Below are positions 21,190 to 32,920 of a stretch of DNA of 64,000 bases, piece after piece. The DNA is from Bursaphelenchus xylophilus. Its lineage: Eukaryota; Nematoda; Chromadorea; Rhabditida; Aphelenchoididae. The stretch covers positions 13,077,291 to 13,141,290 of the forward strand of contig CAJFCV020000001.1 in NCBI GenBank assembly GCA_904066235.2, given 5' to 3'. Each line of letters begins with the position of its first letter. Position 1 is the stretch's first letter. Both the position numbers and the translations under genes were made by a program. The notes beneath the pieces were generated by a model. The model was not told where the DNA came from and did no database searches. It saw only the letters and a program-made list of their open reading frames with translations.

Positions 21190-22400
21190 CTTCTGAAAAA
21201 ACTCCGAAATTTCAGCTCGCAGTTTACAGTGATAGCCGAGGTCTTCAACGACCTTTGTTGCCGAGAGGATTTTTTTGAAATTTGGCAAGCATGATGAGAA
21301 TTGGATACACATCAATCGCTGAAAATTTCAGCTCGCATTTTGCAGAGAGAGCCGAGATATTCAACGACCTTTGCCGACAAGAGAGTAGGCAAAATGCGGA
21401 GAGCGGTCAGAGAAAAACCGCTTTTTGGCCGTTTCTTTGCCCGTTTTATGGGAAAGGCTTTGATTTTTTGTGGAAAAGTTACTCTCTGTAGTAAAAATTG
21501 GCCTCAAACTTTTCATGCTACAAAACTCACAGAAAATTGTCGATTTGTTGCCAAATTTCAACTCAAAAAAGCTAAAATCTCTGTTGTTTCTGCAGAGTGA
21601 GAGCTAGGACTTTTTCACATATTGTAGAAACAATCCTGGTGATTATTTTTTCCGCAAATTTCATCAAACCCTCTCCATCTCAGCTTTCTCGAACTTTCCT
21701 GATTTACTTTGTCATACCGTGCTTTCAAGAATGCCAACATTCCCCCTATCCACCAGTAATTCCGCTTACATTCAACGCAAACTTTGCAAATCCGCTTTCC
21801 CTATTCTCTCCGCGGCCCAATCCCCTCATCCGCTTATCGTATCCTCCGCGAGCCGAGGTTCGTCGGCCCGACACTGACTCATGCTGTTTTGTCAACATGG
21901 GCGCGGGCACATTTTGACTTTTACGGCGGAATTGTCGTCATAATCTTGGGCACTGTGCAAGAGCAAGCGGGAATTTCGACGGCACTGGCGTTTAGGGCCG
22001 CCGGTTTGCGCAAGAAAAGGCTGAATGTGGTGGAGCTCCGAGTGCGACGCTCACATTTTTTCCTTAAATTTGGCACACACTTTGGGCATAGACTAAATAT
22101 CAATTCCTGAAAGTTTTAGCTCGCGCTTTGCAAGCGCCGCCGAGATATCGAACGATTTTTGCCGCCGAGAGGGCACGCTAAACGTGGAGAGCGGTCAGAG
22201 AAAAAACACTTTTTTGGCCATATCTTTGCCAGTTTCGTACGGAAATTTTTGATTTTTTGTGGAAACATTATACTCTACAGTAGAAATAAGCATGAAACTT
22301 TTTGTAGTAAAATACGCAAAAAATTTTTGAATTTTTCCCAATTTTCGATCAAGAAATCTCAATGATTTTTTTTGCAAAATTTGTGAAAAAATGCGGGGTA
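21190..22400. repeat. Two diverged copies of the 20320-20743 family around a unique block
   Basis: Copies at about 21190-21600 and 22030-22400. Between them, about 21620-22030, is unique DNA with open frames of about 100 codons but no splice or domain evidence. Confidence 0.55.
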
Positions 22401-23715
22401 TACCTTGGAAAATCAAGACCAAATTTTTTTTGTGTCATCAAAAATTTTGAAGCTGCATTTCAACGCCTTTCATGCTTAAAAATCCCAAATTTCATATTTT
22501 TTTTTATTTTTATTTCCATCAAAAATGCAAATCGCCTGTTCGCTGCAACTTTTGCCCCCTCAAGACCCCTTCTATCTCAGAATTTTCCACCGAAAAACTT
22601 TTTTTTGATCCGATCGCTCGTAATTTCACTTTACCTCAACCTTACCCGGCCTCCCTTTTTTTTTATCCTCGATCGTTCCGGAGCGCGGTGTGCGACGACC
22701 TGTGAAGCGGTGGCGGGATGGCACGGGGGATTAGCGGGCAGGGTTGTTGGGGAGTAGCCAGAGGCGAAATTGCAGCGAGTGTCGGCGACATTCGGCGGGC
22801 GGGATGTTCCGAAAATGGAAAGTTCTTGTTGTGCTCGGGGGTTATGATAATCGCTCCGCGTTGGGCCGGTGTTTGGATCGTTGTAGGGGTCGCTGAAGCT
22901 GACTGATTTTTTGAGGGTTGAGGTGGCTGAAAACGAGATTTTTTGGCGATTTTTTGGAGGAAAAAAAAGTTATCGAAAAAATGGATTTTTTGGAAAAAAT
23001 CCGAAAAATCCGTCATTATGACGGACTTAATTTTTTGAAACTTTCTCAGATTAGAGAATAGACTTTGATTTGGTGGAAAAATTATATTTTGATTTTTTAG
23101 GTCATATTATTTTTATGTAAAAAGTAATTTTAGGACATTGAAATGGCATTTAGATGACTTTTTTTTGACATAAAATTTCGTAAATTACATATATCAGAAT
23201 TCGATGAAACTTGGCCAAGGTAAAGATCAAAGCTCTGTGTACCACTTGTCAGATTTTTAGCCACAAATTTTTAGCGAGCGATATGAATTTTACATTGAAA
23301 TATACGAAAAATAAAATTTTTGGGATTTTTTTGGTATTTAAAATTCACTTTCAACTCCATGTAAATGTACTATTTGCATATAAAAAATCATTTTTCATTG
23401 TGGAATTTACAAAGGAGTTGCTGAAAAAAGTTTTTTCTCTGACCGTCTCTACTCATTTCCCATAGTCTCTCGTCTCCAAAGGCCGTTGAATATCTCGGCA
23501 CCTACTGCAACCGGAGAGTTAAAATTTTTAGTGATTGACGTGTGATATATAAGTGCTACATACGCAAAATTTTAGGGAAATCTGAAAATTGAATTTTGAG
23601 AAAAATCAATTTTAAAATTTTTTGTCATTTTCTCAACTTTTGGGCAAAAATTTGATCTTTTCCTATTTTCCCATCGAGTAACGTATTTTACCCTCGCAAA
23701 TAAGTCTCTTTACAG
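22401..23715. other. Gene-free stretch
   Basis: About 22660-22890 is GC-rich and open on both strands without recognisable product. The remainder is AT-rich with one diverged dispersed-element fragment (about 23430-23560). Confidence 0.4.
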
Positions 23716-24260
23716 TGAACCGCTCCAAAATAAACCCATTTTTGGGATGTTCCCCGAGGGCAATTTTGCGAATTCGTGCCCTTTGCGCGGTAAGTCCGCT
23801 CCTTTCCGCAATCCCAACTCTTTTTTTTTTTTGGTCACTGCATTTCCATCGCCGGCGGAACGAAATTTTCAAGGTTTTAGCGCGACTTTACCGCCTCTCC
23901 CTTCCCTTCCCCCTCCCAATTCATTGTGTGTGCTCGGGAAACCGCATTGCCGGCGCGATTCCGTGGGGGGAATGGAAGGAATCGCCGGGTTCGTCGGAAT
24001 CCAGCGTCTTCTTCGTCGTCTCGACGAAGCGCCGTCGCGCATCTTCCTCCTCTTCTTCTTCGTCTTCCTTTTTTCTCCACACCACCAAGAAAGGAGAGAT
24101 TCCCCGCTCGCTTCCCCATTCCCATTTTTGTTCCGTCAGATGCCGTAAAAACGACTGACGCTCCTCTTCGCCATCTCCTCCTTCTTCTCCTTCTCCTTTT
24201 TTGGGGCTAGCGACGTCGACGGCTCAGGGAAGAGGATCGAAATGGGCTGTCGAAATTTCG
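23716..24260 (+). promoter_or_regulatory. GC-rich island with an exon-like segment
   Basis: A 74-nt segment (23716-23789) lies between an acceptor-like CTCTTTACAG and a strong donor GCG|GTAAGT. It includes an ATG at 23747 (MFPEGNFANSCPLRG). It could be a 5' exon of grh-1 or of another transcript, but its phase does not continue the grh-1 reading frame at 32828, so at best it would be untranslated. The rest of the island is CTTCTT/CTCC-rich and unassigned. Confidence 0.3.
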
Positions 24261-24519
24261 AGGCGCTTGATCTGGCGGATCACCACCACCCCACTTTTTT
24301 TGGAGGGGCGAAGGTTGGGCTGAGTTGGCGGGGGAATTTTTTAATCAAAAAAAAACTTTTTTTACTATGCAAACTTTAATTTTTTTTCCTAATATTTGGC
24401 GTTTTGCTTCAAAAAAAAATATTTTTTAATGACGTCATTTTTTAATAAAAAATTTTCATTTTACACAATTTTTTACCTTATGTCTAGTAGTCTCTATGTC
24501 AGTATTGTGATTTCCGCGA

Positions 24520-24765
24520 CATGTGCTGTGCGAAAACAAACCCTCTCTTCGCACTGTGCGATTTCTTGCAATAGGCGTTTTTTCGTCTGTCGCTCCCACT
24601 CTGACCCTCTCTGCACAGTGCAAACGCCAAAAATCAATGCAGCGACTTGACGAGCGGTTGCACTGTGCGGTTTATGCGCGTCATGTAAAAACCGCAAAAA
24701 AAGTGGTTTGCACAGTGCATTTGACCCAAAAATGCTATTTGCACAGTGCATTTTGAATTTTTTGC
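24520..24765. repeat. GCACTGTGC-family element
   Basis: Six GCAC(A/T)GTGC-type words in 240 bp with the family linkers (CAATAGGCG, CGCCAAAAATCA). Confidence 0.7.
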
Positions 24766-24920
24766 CTTACGTCGCGCTCCATTTTTCGCAGCGACAAGCC
24801 AATTTTTCAGAGTGCGACGGAAATCATCATAAGTTCATTAGTCATAAGCTCTGAGGAGTTTTTGCCTGAGTAGTATGGGGTATAAGTCCTCTAAATTTAT
24901 AAGTCCTCTAAATTTTTGGT

Positions 24921-25108
24921 TTACAGAGGTTATATCTTTTTTCTCATGGAGTGATTTTAGGATACATAATCAGACTTTTGTCCCGTCTTATCTTTATTTG
25001 TCAGCCATTTTTTGGACTAGCAGGAACATTTCTTTCCGAAATTTCCATATGTCGGGTGGAGAGATCCATCTAGCCGAATGTAATCGACCAAACGGTTGGT
25101 CGACTAAA
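24921..25108 (+). pseudogene. Fragment of the ZP gene (end of intron 1 plus start of exon 2)
   Basis: Clearly alignable with 7684-7885. Landmarks in both, in order: TTACAGAGGTTATATC, ATTTGTCAGCCATTT, GGACTAGC/GAACTAGC, TTTCC, ATGTCGG(G/A)TGGAGAGA, CATCT(A/G)GCCGA and TAATCGACCAA. The copy has lost the splice acceptor, carries frame-breaking changes and stops after the position corresponding to about residue 95 of the protein. Introns are retained, so it arose by DNA duplication, not retroposition. It lies 32 bp before a GGCTCC element. Confidence 0.75.
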
Positions 25109-25139
25109 TTAATTTGATCTATTTACTTTCCATTGTAAC

Positions 25140-25635
25140 TAGAGGTTGCCACGGTCAAAATTTCGGCTCCCGGCTCCGGCTCTTAGCTCCCAAAGCCGGA
25201 GCCGATGCCAAATTTGCAGCTCCGGCTCCCGGCTCCTATGAAAAATTTAAAAAGGTCTCCGGCTCCGAATCCCGGCTCCTATGCAAAATGTTTTTTAAAA
25301 ATATTTTTCCAAAAATAAAAGTTATTAGTGCCATAGATCATACAGCCAACGTTTTTGCAGTCAAGTCACATCATCCGCAGTGTTTTTCAAGCATTGGTTT
25401 AACAAAGATCACGAAATTTTTACTTTTCTGACCGCTGGGAAGTCTGGCTCCGAATCCCGGCGCCCGCAGCCAAGTCGTACACAACACATTCTTCCAAGTA
25501 TTTTTCAAGAAATTTGATTTAACAAGATCCTGAAATTTTTACTTTTCTGAACGCTAAGAAGCCTGGCTCCGACTTTGGGCTCGGTGCCGGAGCCGCTCAG
25601 GAGCCAAGAGCCGGCTCCGGAGCCGTGAAAATCTT
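25140..25635 (-). repeat. GGCTCC/GGAGCC minisatellite element, copy 2 (inverted)
   Basis: Reverse-complement counterpart of 5271-5690. The same hexamer blocks flank the same core (TTATTAGTGCCATAGATC, CAAGTCACATCATCCGCAGT). The 3' part of the core (GTTTAACAA...TTTTTACTTTTCTGA) is duplicated once more at about 25515-25560. Confidence 0.8.
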
Positions 25636-25679
25636 TGATTGTAACTACAGAGATCTCTGCTTTACTTCCCACCATTTTT

Positions 25680-26170
25680 TATCCATTTCTCACAGCTCGT
25701 AGCTCAGTCTTAACTCCCGGCTCCCACTTGCGTCCCGGCTCCTGATCCGAAGCCGCTCGGCTTCGTTGCGGCTCGGCTCGCCCCCCTTCTTGACGCCCGT
25801 CGACGGACGGTGGGGCGCGCGATCGACGCGTACATCGTGATGGCTTTTGTCAAGAAAAGTCTTGCAGCCGCCGGTCTCGAGGGCTCTCTTGTGTGTTGTC
25901 GCGCACAAGAATGGGGAGGAATGGGATCGGGGGGAGAGAGAGAATCGTCTTCGTTTCCATTGTCTTCAGTGTTCTGGTAGTCGGGTTTCGTTGGAGGATT
26001 TTTGTGTTCACGCAAGCCGCCGAATGGAGGGCAGCGGGTCGCAGTTCAGCGAGAACTCGACGACTTTGCTTCCGCCTCCCACGTTACGGCTGTACTATTC
26101 TTTGTATTCGCGAGCAGGGTTCCGAGTGATTTGGGGTGTTTTTTGGGGCGAATTATGTAGTCATTAGCTT
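25680..26170. promoter_or_regulatory. GC-rich island, unassigned
   Basis: Overlapping open frames on both strands, CpG-rich, no splice sites linking it to a gene. Comparable to the islands at 18.4, 23.8, 30.3 and 36.5 kb. Confidence 0.3.
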
Positions 26171-26318
26171 TGTAGGGCTCTGAAACAGAGTTTTTTTAGG
26201 GTTTTCTCGTCAAGTTTGACGTAAATTTTGAAATTGTCAAAGTTTTTCTGTCATAGGGTAGTGATAATGTCGGAAAAAAACGTTTCATGACTTTGTAGGG
26301 CAACACAGGCCAGACCAA

Positions 26319-26353
26319 GGAATCTCTAGCCTCTATCGGAGGCTAGAGATTCC
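26319..26353. repeat. Perfect 15-bp hairpin
   Basis: GGAATCTCTAGCCTC, loop TATCG, then the exact reverse complement. Confidence 0.8.
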
Positions 26354-26476
26354 CCACTTCGGCGCTTCATCCATTAAATATCGACTGAGTACCAACAAAA
26401 ATGCCCTCAACACAACTTTTCAATTTTTCGTGGGGTTTTGCGACCAAAAAATATCTTTCTCGGAATTATTTTTCGG

Positions 26477-26508
26477 TTGTGACACTTCGCTTGGACGAAG
26501 TGTCACAA
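26477..26508. repeat. Perfect 13-bp hairpin
   Basis: TTGTGACACTTCG, 6-nt loop, exact reverse complement. Lies 124 bp after the previous hairpin. Confidence 0.75.
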
Positions 26509-26639
26509 TCTCAAAAGTGGGCGGGAGTCATTTTTCTCATATTTTGCGCAAGTTCCTATCAAAAAAACTCAATTTTTCAGCGGTAAATCAGCATGGCCAA
26601 AAAGTGTTTTTTCTCTGTGACTCGCAGAAACAACCGAGA

Positions 26640-29600
26640 TTTTTACTTCGAAACTTGGCAAAAATATAAAAAAAAATTTCGAATTTTATCATGAAAAATT
26701 TCATGGCCATTTCTACCGTAGAGAGTAATGTTTCCACAAAAAATCAATTTTTTCCGCTCAAAACTGGCAAAGATATAGCCAAAAAAGTGATTTTTCTGTG
26801 ACCGCTCTCCGCATTTCGCGTGCTCTCTCGGCCACAAAGATTGTTGAATATCTCGGCTTTGGGTGCAAATTGTGAGCTGAAATTTTCAGGGATTGATATG
26901 TGGGCTGTGCTGGAAATATATGCAAAATTTAGAAGGCAATGTAAGAGCTACAGTTATGGTACTTACCTTGCTATATATTGATATCTTGTTATGAAAAAAA
27001 CAACTTAAAAAGTTTCTTTTTTTAAAGAAAGGTCCGATAGAATCTCCCTTGCATTCCACAAGTCTTCAAAAACAAAATTTTTGTTGTTTACATACTTGGC
27101 AACACTCCGCTGATCACTTCTTGGCCTTGAACTCACTCTTCTCCCTACCAGCCCTACTATTTTTCAAATATCTTCAATTTTTTGCGAAATTCCCCAAAAT
27201 TTCAATTCAAATCCCCTGCGAAATTGCCGCCCATAACCTTGATATACATCGTGATTTAGTTCATGACGACCGAAAAACTCTTCTTTATCGGCGATGATCT
27301 GTCCGTTAATTTGTCTTCTAACACTTTCCTTCACTTCCCAACGCACTTTTTCCAGCTTTTTTTAAGGTTAATGAGTTGACCTTTACGCATAAATTTTTTT
27401 TCTTCAGCCAATTTTGAGGAGTCTAAATTTCATTTTTTTGATTTTTTTGAAAAAAATTTTTTGGGGTACCATTTTTGCTGATTTTTTGGGACAATTGGAG
27501 GGCTTAGATTTTGATGAAATTTGATGAAAATTTAGAAAAAGCTATTTAAAGGTGATTTTTGAGATTTTTAGCGACCATTTTGCCGAAATAATCGAGATTT
27601 TTTCGATAAAAAAAAAAAAAAAAAAAAAAAAAATTTTCGATTTTCAATTTCAAAAGTTCAAAAGTCAGTCTTTTCCCAATATTTAGTACAATTTTTCCAC
27701 AAAAAACCAATTTTTTCCCGGCAAAATTAACAAAGATACGGCCAAAAAACTTCCCCCTCTCTGACCGCTCTCCACATTCCGCGCACTCTCTCGGCCGCAA
27801 AGACCGTTGAATATCTCGGCTCTCTCTGCCAATTGCGAGCTGAAATTTTCAGGGATTGATATGTATCCAATGCACATAATATTTGCCAAATTTCATGACA
27901 ATCCGACAAAACAAAATTTTTTTGAAGGTACCTTTCTTACGTTCGAAAAAAGTGTAATTTCGTTTTATTGTTCTCAGAACTTCCTTATTTTTGCACCGAC
28001 CGACTTTTTCTTACAGTTCAAAAACTGTTTTCTTTTACAAAAACAATCGAAAAAAGGGTGGGCATCCATTTGGAAGAGTTCTCAAGAAAAGATGGGGGCC
28101 AGCCCGAAACCGTTTTTTTGATCGAAGAACGGTTGGTGGGAAATTCAGGTGCATTTCCTGAGGGATCTATAGGTTTTTAAACCAATTTTGCTATCAAATT
28201 CTTTGAGATTTTTTTGAAATTTTTTGGGTTAATAGGCGAGAAGTATGACCTGGGACGAAGTTGGTCATCTTTGAAGCTTTATAAAAACCGTTATGATAGG
28301 CCTGACCACATATAACATATATCAATAGATAGTGTTTTCAACATTCTTTCAGGCGATATTAACAGAAGTTCCAGAACTTTACTATACCAGTAAGAATGCA
28401 CAACGAAATAGCGGCGCGATCATACTCCTATGCCTAATAATTGACTTGGCCAGTATTCAAAGCGCAATGCACAGATTGCCCTAAAATTTTGAGCACACGT
28501 CATGTATAGAACGCCTATCAATTGCTGAAAATTTCAGCTAGCTCTTTGCAGGGAGAGCCGAGATATTCAACGGTCTTTGCGGCCGAGAGAGTGCGCGGAA
28601 TGCGGAGAGCGGACAGAGAAAAGACCGTTTTCGCCGCTTATGCAATTTTGTGCTGAGAAAACGGGCTTTTTCGCAGAAAATTCATGTGAAAACAGCTTGA
28701 AGGGAGAGTGAATTTCTGCTCAACAAGTGGTTCCTACAAGCATCTTATCGCGTCCAAATTTTGGCCAAGTTTTTGTTGCGACTTGTGCCCGGCGCGGTGT
28801 GGCTTGATCGCTCCGTTGAACAAGGCGGTTCTTTGCACTGTGGATGTTGCCTATAAGTTGTGCTGGGGCGCTATAAATGCCTGCGGATTTTTGAGAGCGC
28901 GGCATAGGCAACTGGAGAGCGCATGGGACTAAAATACGAAGGTTTTGGCAGGGAAATTGCTGATTTTTATAGAGTAGATGCTACGTAGTGCGATGCTTAA
29001 ATCTTCTCTATATTTGCACACTTTTATGAATGTCTACATATCAATGTCTGAAGATTTTAGCTCACGCTTTGCAGGGACGGCTGAGATATTCAGCGGTCGT
29101 TTCCGCGTATAGACTACGGGAAAAGAGGAGGGCGGTTAGAGATTAAAATCCCCTAACTTTGAACAATACCCTTGAGATTATTTCTTGGTAACTTCTGCTT
29201 ATTTACAGCAGTATGCAGACTTAAATACAGAGGATTTATTAGTCATTCTTTATAGCTGGTATGGAGGGCTTATTTTGCCCATAACTTTGGAAATAAATGA
29301 CCAAAATGTGTAAAAATTATATTCCTGGGATCCTCATGGTCTCTATTTTTGGCCATTCAATGTTTTACTGCAACGTCCCCTCAGGGGTTTTCAAAATTTA
29401 AGATTTCCAAATTTCGCCAGGTTTTCGATTTTCCTTCCAAAAACGATCGATTTTCTTGATTCTATGGTCCAAAATAGAAATTTTACATCCTCTGAGGGCT
29501 TAACAATGTGATTACTGAGAAATCACATTTTTAAAAATGTCTAAAAATAGAATTTTTAAGAGTTTTCATCTATTATATCCCAAGTTATTACCACTTTATC

Positions 29601-29770
29601 CGTAAAGCAGCTGAAGGGATTTCTGTGACTTGAACTTTGCAGAAAAAGGGCTTGAAACAGCCCAATTTTTTTTGCATTTTGAATATTTGCAGAGAAATTG
29701 CACAGTGCAACGTGAACTTTTGTTTTCGCACAGTGCATGTTGCACAAATCACTCTAGCGACTTGTTGGAC
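26640..29770. other. Gene-free stretch with copies of the 424-bp family
   Basis: Diverged copies at about 26640-26960, 27580-27910, 28480-28640 and 29000-29130, plus a 27-base A-run near 27606. About 28700-28930 is unique with higher GC content but no supported frame. About 29690-29760 is a GCACTGTGC half element. Confidence 0.5.
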
Positions 29771-29776
29771 GGACTA

Positions 29777-29987
29777 CAGGGTCTTTAAGAAATGTGCAGG
29801 AAAGTAGGAGGCTATAACTTTCGGCGGAGGCGGCGCAGAAACTTGGTTTTTGGAATATGTAATATTTTTAAGCGATATTATTTTTTGCCTACGAAACAAC
29901 AAGATTCTTAAGTGCAAACTGAGGTCGCTACCACGTTTTGAAAAAGGGGTCTTTTACCTCGAAAGCCAGGGGTTTTCTAAGACCCTG
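29777..29987. mobile_element. Complete 211-bp TA-flanked element, CAGGGTCTT family
   Basis: Termini CAGGGTCTTTAAGA.../...TCTAAGACCCTG, TA on each side. The interior includes GGAGGCTATAACTTTCGGCG. A copy lacking one end lies inverted at about 6790-6975. Confidence 0.8.
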
Positions 29988-30239
29988 TAGTATCAAAATT
30001 TGGGTTTCTATGGCCTTCTTGATTGACAAAACTTGCTCACAACACAACATGAAGAATTTGTGGCTGTTCCACAATCTTTTTTTTCTTCTTTTTGCAATTT
30101 TTTGAGCTAAAGTCGATGAAAAAACTATCTATAAAAAAAAGAAACTTGTGTTTTGTCCAAATCACCATAGTTTTTTTTTTGACTTTTCTTTGCTTTTTTC
30201 TTCAATTTTCCTAATTCCCAATGACTCTCCGCCCTCTTT

Positions 30240-30720
30240 GAACTTTGTTTTCTTCCATTGTGGTTCGCAAATTGTTCGCTGTTCGTTGCTGGGCTCCTTG
30301 TGGATGCAGCGACGACAATGAGCGACGCCCTGATGACCCAATTATGGCTCTAATGATCCAATCTCGCACTCCCGTTAAACCTCTCGAGCGCGCGCGCGAC
30401 TCTACATGGCCTGTTGTTGTTCAAAGTCCCTTCTTCCTCCACCTCCTCTTCTTCTGCGCCTTCTCGAAGACGAAGGAGAAGAAGAAGAAGCAAAGCACTG
30501 TGTTCCCCCCATCTCCAAAGCGCCTCTCATTGGAGTTGTCGCGCGACAGTTTGTCTTTGTTCTTCGTCCCCCTTGCAGTTTTTTTTGTGTGTGTGTTCGG
30601 TCGCCAATCTCTTCAAGAAAACATTTACTCTCTCTCTGCTCGAAGGCGAGGCGGGCTTTTTGTTTTAATCTTTTTTTTTTTGGGTTTTACTGATTACATT
30701 GTGCGTCGATGATGGTAAAT
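30240..30720. promoter_or_regulatory. GC-rich, CTTC-rich island, unassigned
   Basis: Three plus-strand frames are open at once over a (CTT)n/(GAAG)n-rich stretch, which is the signature of low complexity and not of coding. It is possibly a distal promoter of grh-1, by position only. Confidence 0.3.
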
Positions 30721-30859
30721 TTGTGAGTCATGAAGCGGCGAGGAGTCGCGGAATCTTGCGGATCCGATGACTTTCCACTTTTTTTTTGGGTTTTTGCGGT
30801 TTTGGTGACAAAAAAAATTTTTTTTTTGAAAATCAAAAATTTTTTATCCTCAAATTTTA

Positions 30860-31110
30860 AGATTTTTTGTGTCTGCACTGTGCGAAAAAAGTCAGCCCAA
30901 AAAAGCCTATTGCACGGTGCAAAAATCAAGAAATTGCACAGTGCAAAGGGAACTTTTGTTTTCGCACAGTGCATGTCGCTGAAATCACTCCAGCGACTTT
31001 TTGGGAAGACTACAGTGCCGTTGGCAGAAAAGAGGGAGTTTTTGGAGGCATTTTGCCACATTTTTTGATACTTCCCGGATGCAAAATGATCGTTTTTTTG
31101 GCACTCGTCC
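30860..31110. repeat. GCACTGTGC-family element and half copy of the TTTTGCATCCGGG family
   Basis: About 30862-31010 is a good GCACTGTGC hairpin (GCACTGTGCGAAAAAAGTC...). About 31040-31110 matches one arm of the elements at 17952 and 54538. Confidence 0.7.
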
Positions 31111-31189
31111 GTCAGTGTGGTACTTGGCGCAAATTATCTGTTTGTCGGGAAAATAACGACTTTTTTTTTGAATTTTTTTTGAAGGGTAT

Positions 31190-32330
31190 CCTTTTTCTAC
31201 CGTAGAAGAATATTTCCACAAAAAATCAACTTTTTTCCCGTGAAGCTGGCAAAGATATGGCCAAAAATTGTTTTTTTTCTCTGGCCGCCCTTCGATTTTT
31301 GCGTACTTTTTCAAGATCGTTGAATATCTCGGCTCTCCCTGCAAAGCGCGAGCCAAAACTTTCAGCAATCGATACGTGTTCTATGCCTATAGTGTGTGCG
31401 AAATTTAGAGAAAATATGAACGTCGCGCTTGTAACACTTGCCATATAAAAAATCAATGTTCTGCGATGAAAAATCAAAAATTTTCATCGGGACAACCTAA
31501 AGCGCCAGCGGGAAAATTGTCATTTTTTGAATTTTTGGGCTATATCAGAGAATTTATAAAAAAATTTTTATCAACTTCAAGTAAATTTTCATGTTTTCAA
31601 CGGGATTTTTCACTGTTTTCGAGAGCTGCGTTTAGGCTTCTGATGATTTGTTGACGGATTTTTCGAGTTGTGCCTCTCGATTTTTTTCGTATTTTGATCT
31701 CATTTGCTGTCGTCATCAGATAGAGAGAAGCTCGAAAAAAAATATCCGCGAATTTTTCGTTTTTCGTAAAAAAAAAAAAATTCAATTTTCAATTTCTTTT
31801 TTATTTTTCTTTTTTCCAATTTTTACTTGAGATATTCTCAGAATCAAAAAAAAATATCATTTTTTATCTCCAGTAATCTTGTTCCCGCTTACTGTAACGT
31901 CTCTGCGATTGTTATTCCTGGACGTATTTACCCCCGCGGCGGGCTGATGAAACTTCCCTCAGCGTCGGGAGAAGGGGTTTATTACTTTTTGTTCGGGTTC
32001 AGTCATCTCGTTGACATCACGCAAATTTCACTTTTCAATCTTCACGTTCGCGCAGACTGGTTTTATTTTTGGGATTTTTTGGGAAAGGATTTTTAGAAAT
32101 TTTATATCACAAATAAAAATTTTTTGATGTATTTTTTGATTATTGACACCACAAAGTTTTGTACGAGCCACAAGATTTCGTTTTCTTGCACTTTTACCCA
32201 TGATATTTTTGCATATTGTACTTGCCCTTGGTGACATGCGATTCCGAAAGTTGGAATATTCCTATATTTTTTTGTGTGTTTTACATTTATCGGCTTGTAT
32301 TATTGTTTTTGAGGGTATTACATATCTTCT
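31190..32330. other. Gene-free stretch upstream of grh-1
   Basis: About 31190-31450 is a diverged 424-bp family copy. The rest is AT-rich unique DNA (about 31860-32020 more GC-rich). No coding evidence. Confidence 0.4.
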
Positions 32331-32348
32331 ATTCAATGGTTTCATGCG

Positions 32349-32649
32349 GAGACATTTTATACGATCAAACATGTTTCATCGTATAAAATGTCTCTGAAGT
32401 AAACACAATGTTTTTGGGAGTGGTTGTATGGCCCATTGCTCTTGATTTTTTTGGAAAATTAACAATTTGGCGCAGAGACATTTTATACGATCAAACATGT
32501 TTCATCGTATAAAATGTCTCTGAAGTAAACACAATGTTTTTGGGAGTGGTTGTATGGCCCATTGCTTTTGATTTTTTTTTTGAAAAATTAACAATTTGGC
32601 GCGGAGACATTTTATACGATCAAACATGTTTCATCGTATAAAATGTCTC
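32349..32649. repeat. Three-hairpin cassette 1 (TTATACGAT...ATCGTATAA)
   Basis: Palindromes at 32349-32394, 32475-32520 and 32604-32649. Each reads GAGACATTTTATACGATCAA then ACATGTTTCATCGTATAAAA then TGTCTC. Spacing is 126 and 129 bp. The linkers (TGAAGTAAACACAATG...CAATTTGGCGC) are nearly identical to each other but unlike those in cassettes 2-4. Lies about 180 bp upstream of the first grh-1 exon. Confidence 0.9.
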
Positions 32650-32827
32650 CAACATAGATTTAATATTTTTAAGGTTTAAATATGGAGTTATTGATAATAT
32701 TTGAAGTTCAAACGCTCAAAAAAATCGTTTGAGAGAAAATTCGATTGTTTCTGCAAAGCGCGGTTTTTTATTTTTCGTGAATTTCTCGATTAAAAGAATT
32801 TTTTAAAATTATATTCCATTTTTCCAG

Positions 32828-32920
32828 ACCTCTCCGCAGCCCCACCGCGAGAGCAAAGCGCCCGGCCCCGACGAAAATCGCAACCAAAACAGCGGCGCGA
32901 CTGCACGGTGCAGTTGCACC
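32828..32920 (+). promoter_or_regulatory. grh-1: Probable 5' UTR of grh-1, with trans-splice acceptor candidate at 32827
   Basis: TTTTTCCAG precedes 93 nt leading to the ATG at 32921. The 93 nt are open in the same frame, so translation from an upstream exon is not excluded, but none is found. The segment contains a GCACGGTGCA word like the dispersed hairpin family, 15 nt before the ATG. Confidence 0.5.

Noticed and set aside
23926..24210. Open frames in the CTTCTT-rich island at 24 kb
   Set aside because: Three frames open together over simple-sequence DNA, without splice or domain evidence beyond the 74-nt segment reported.
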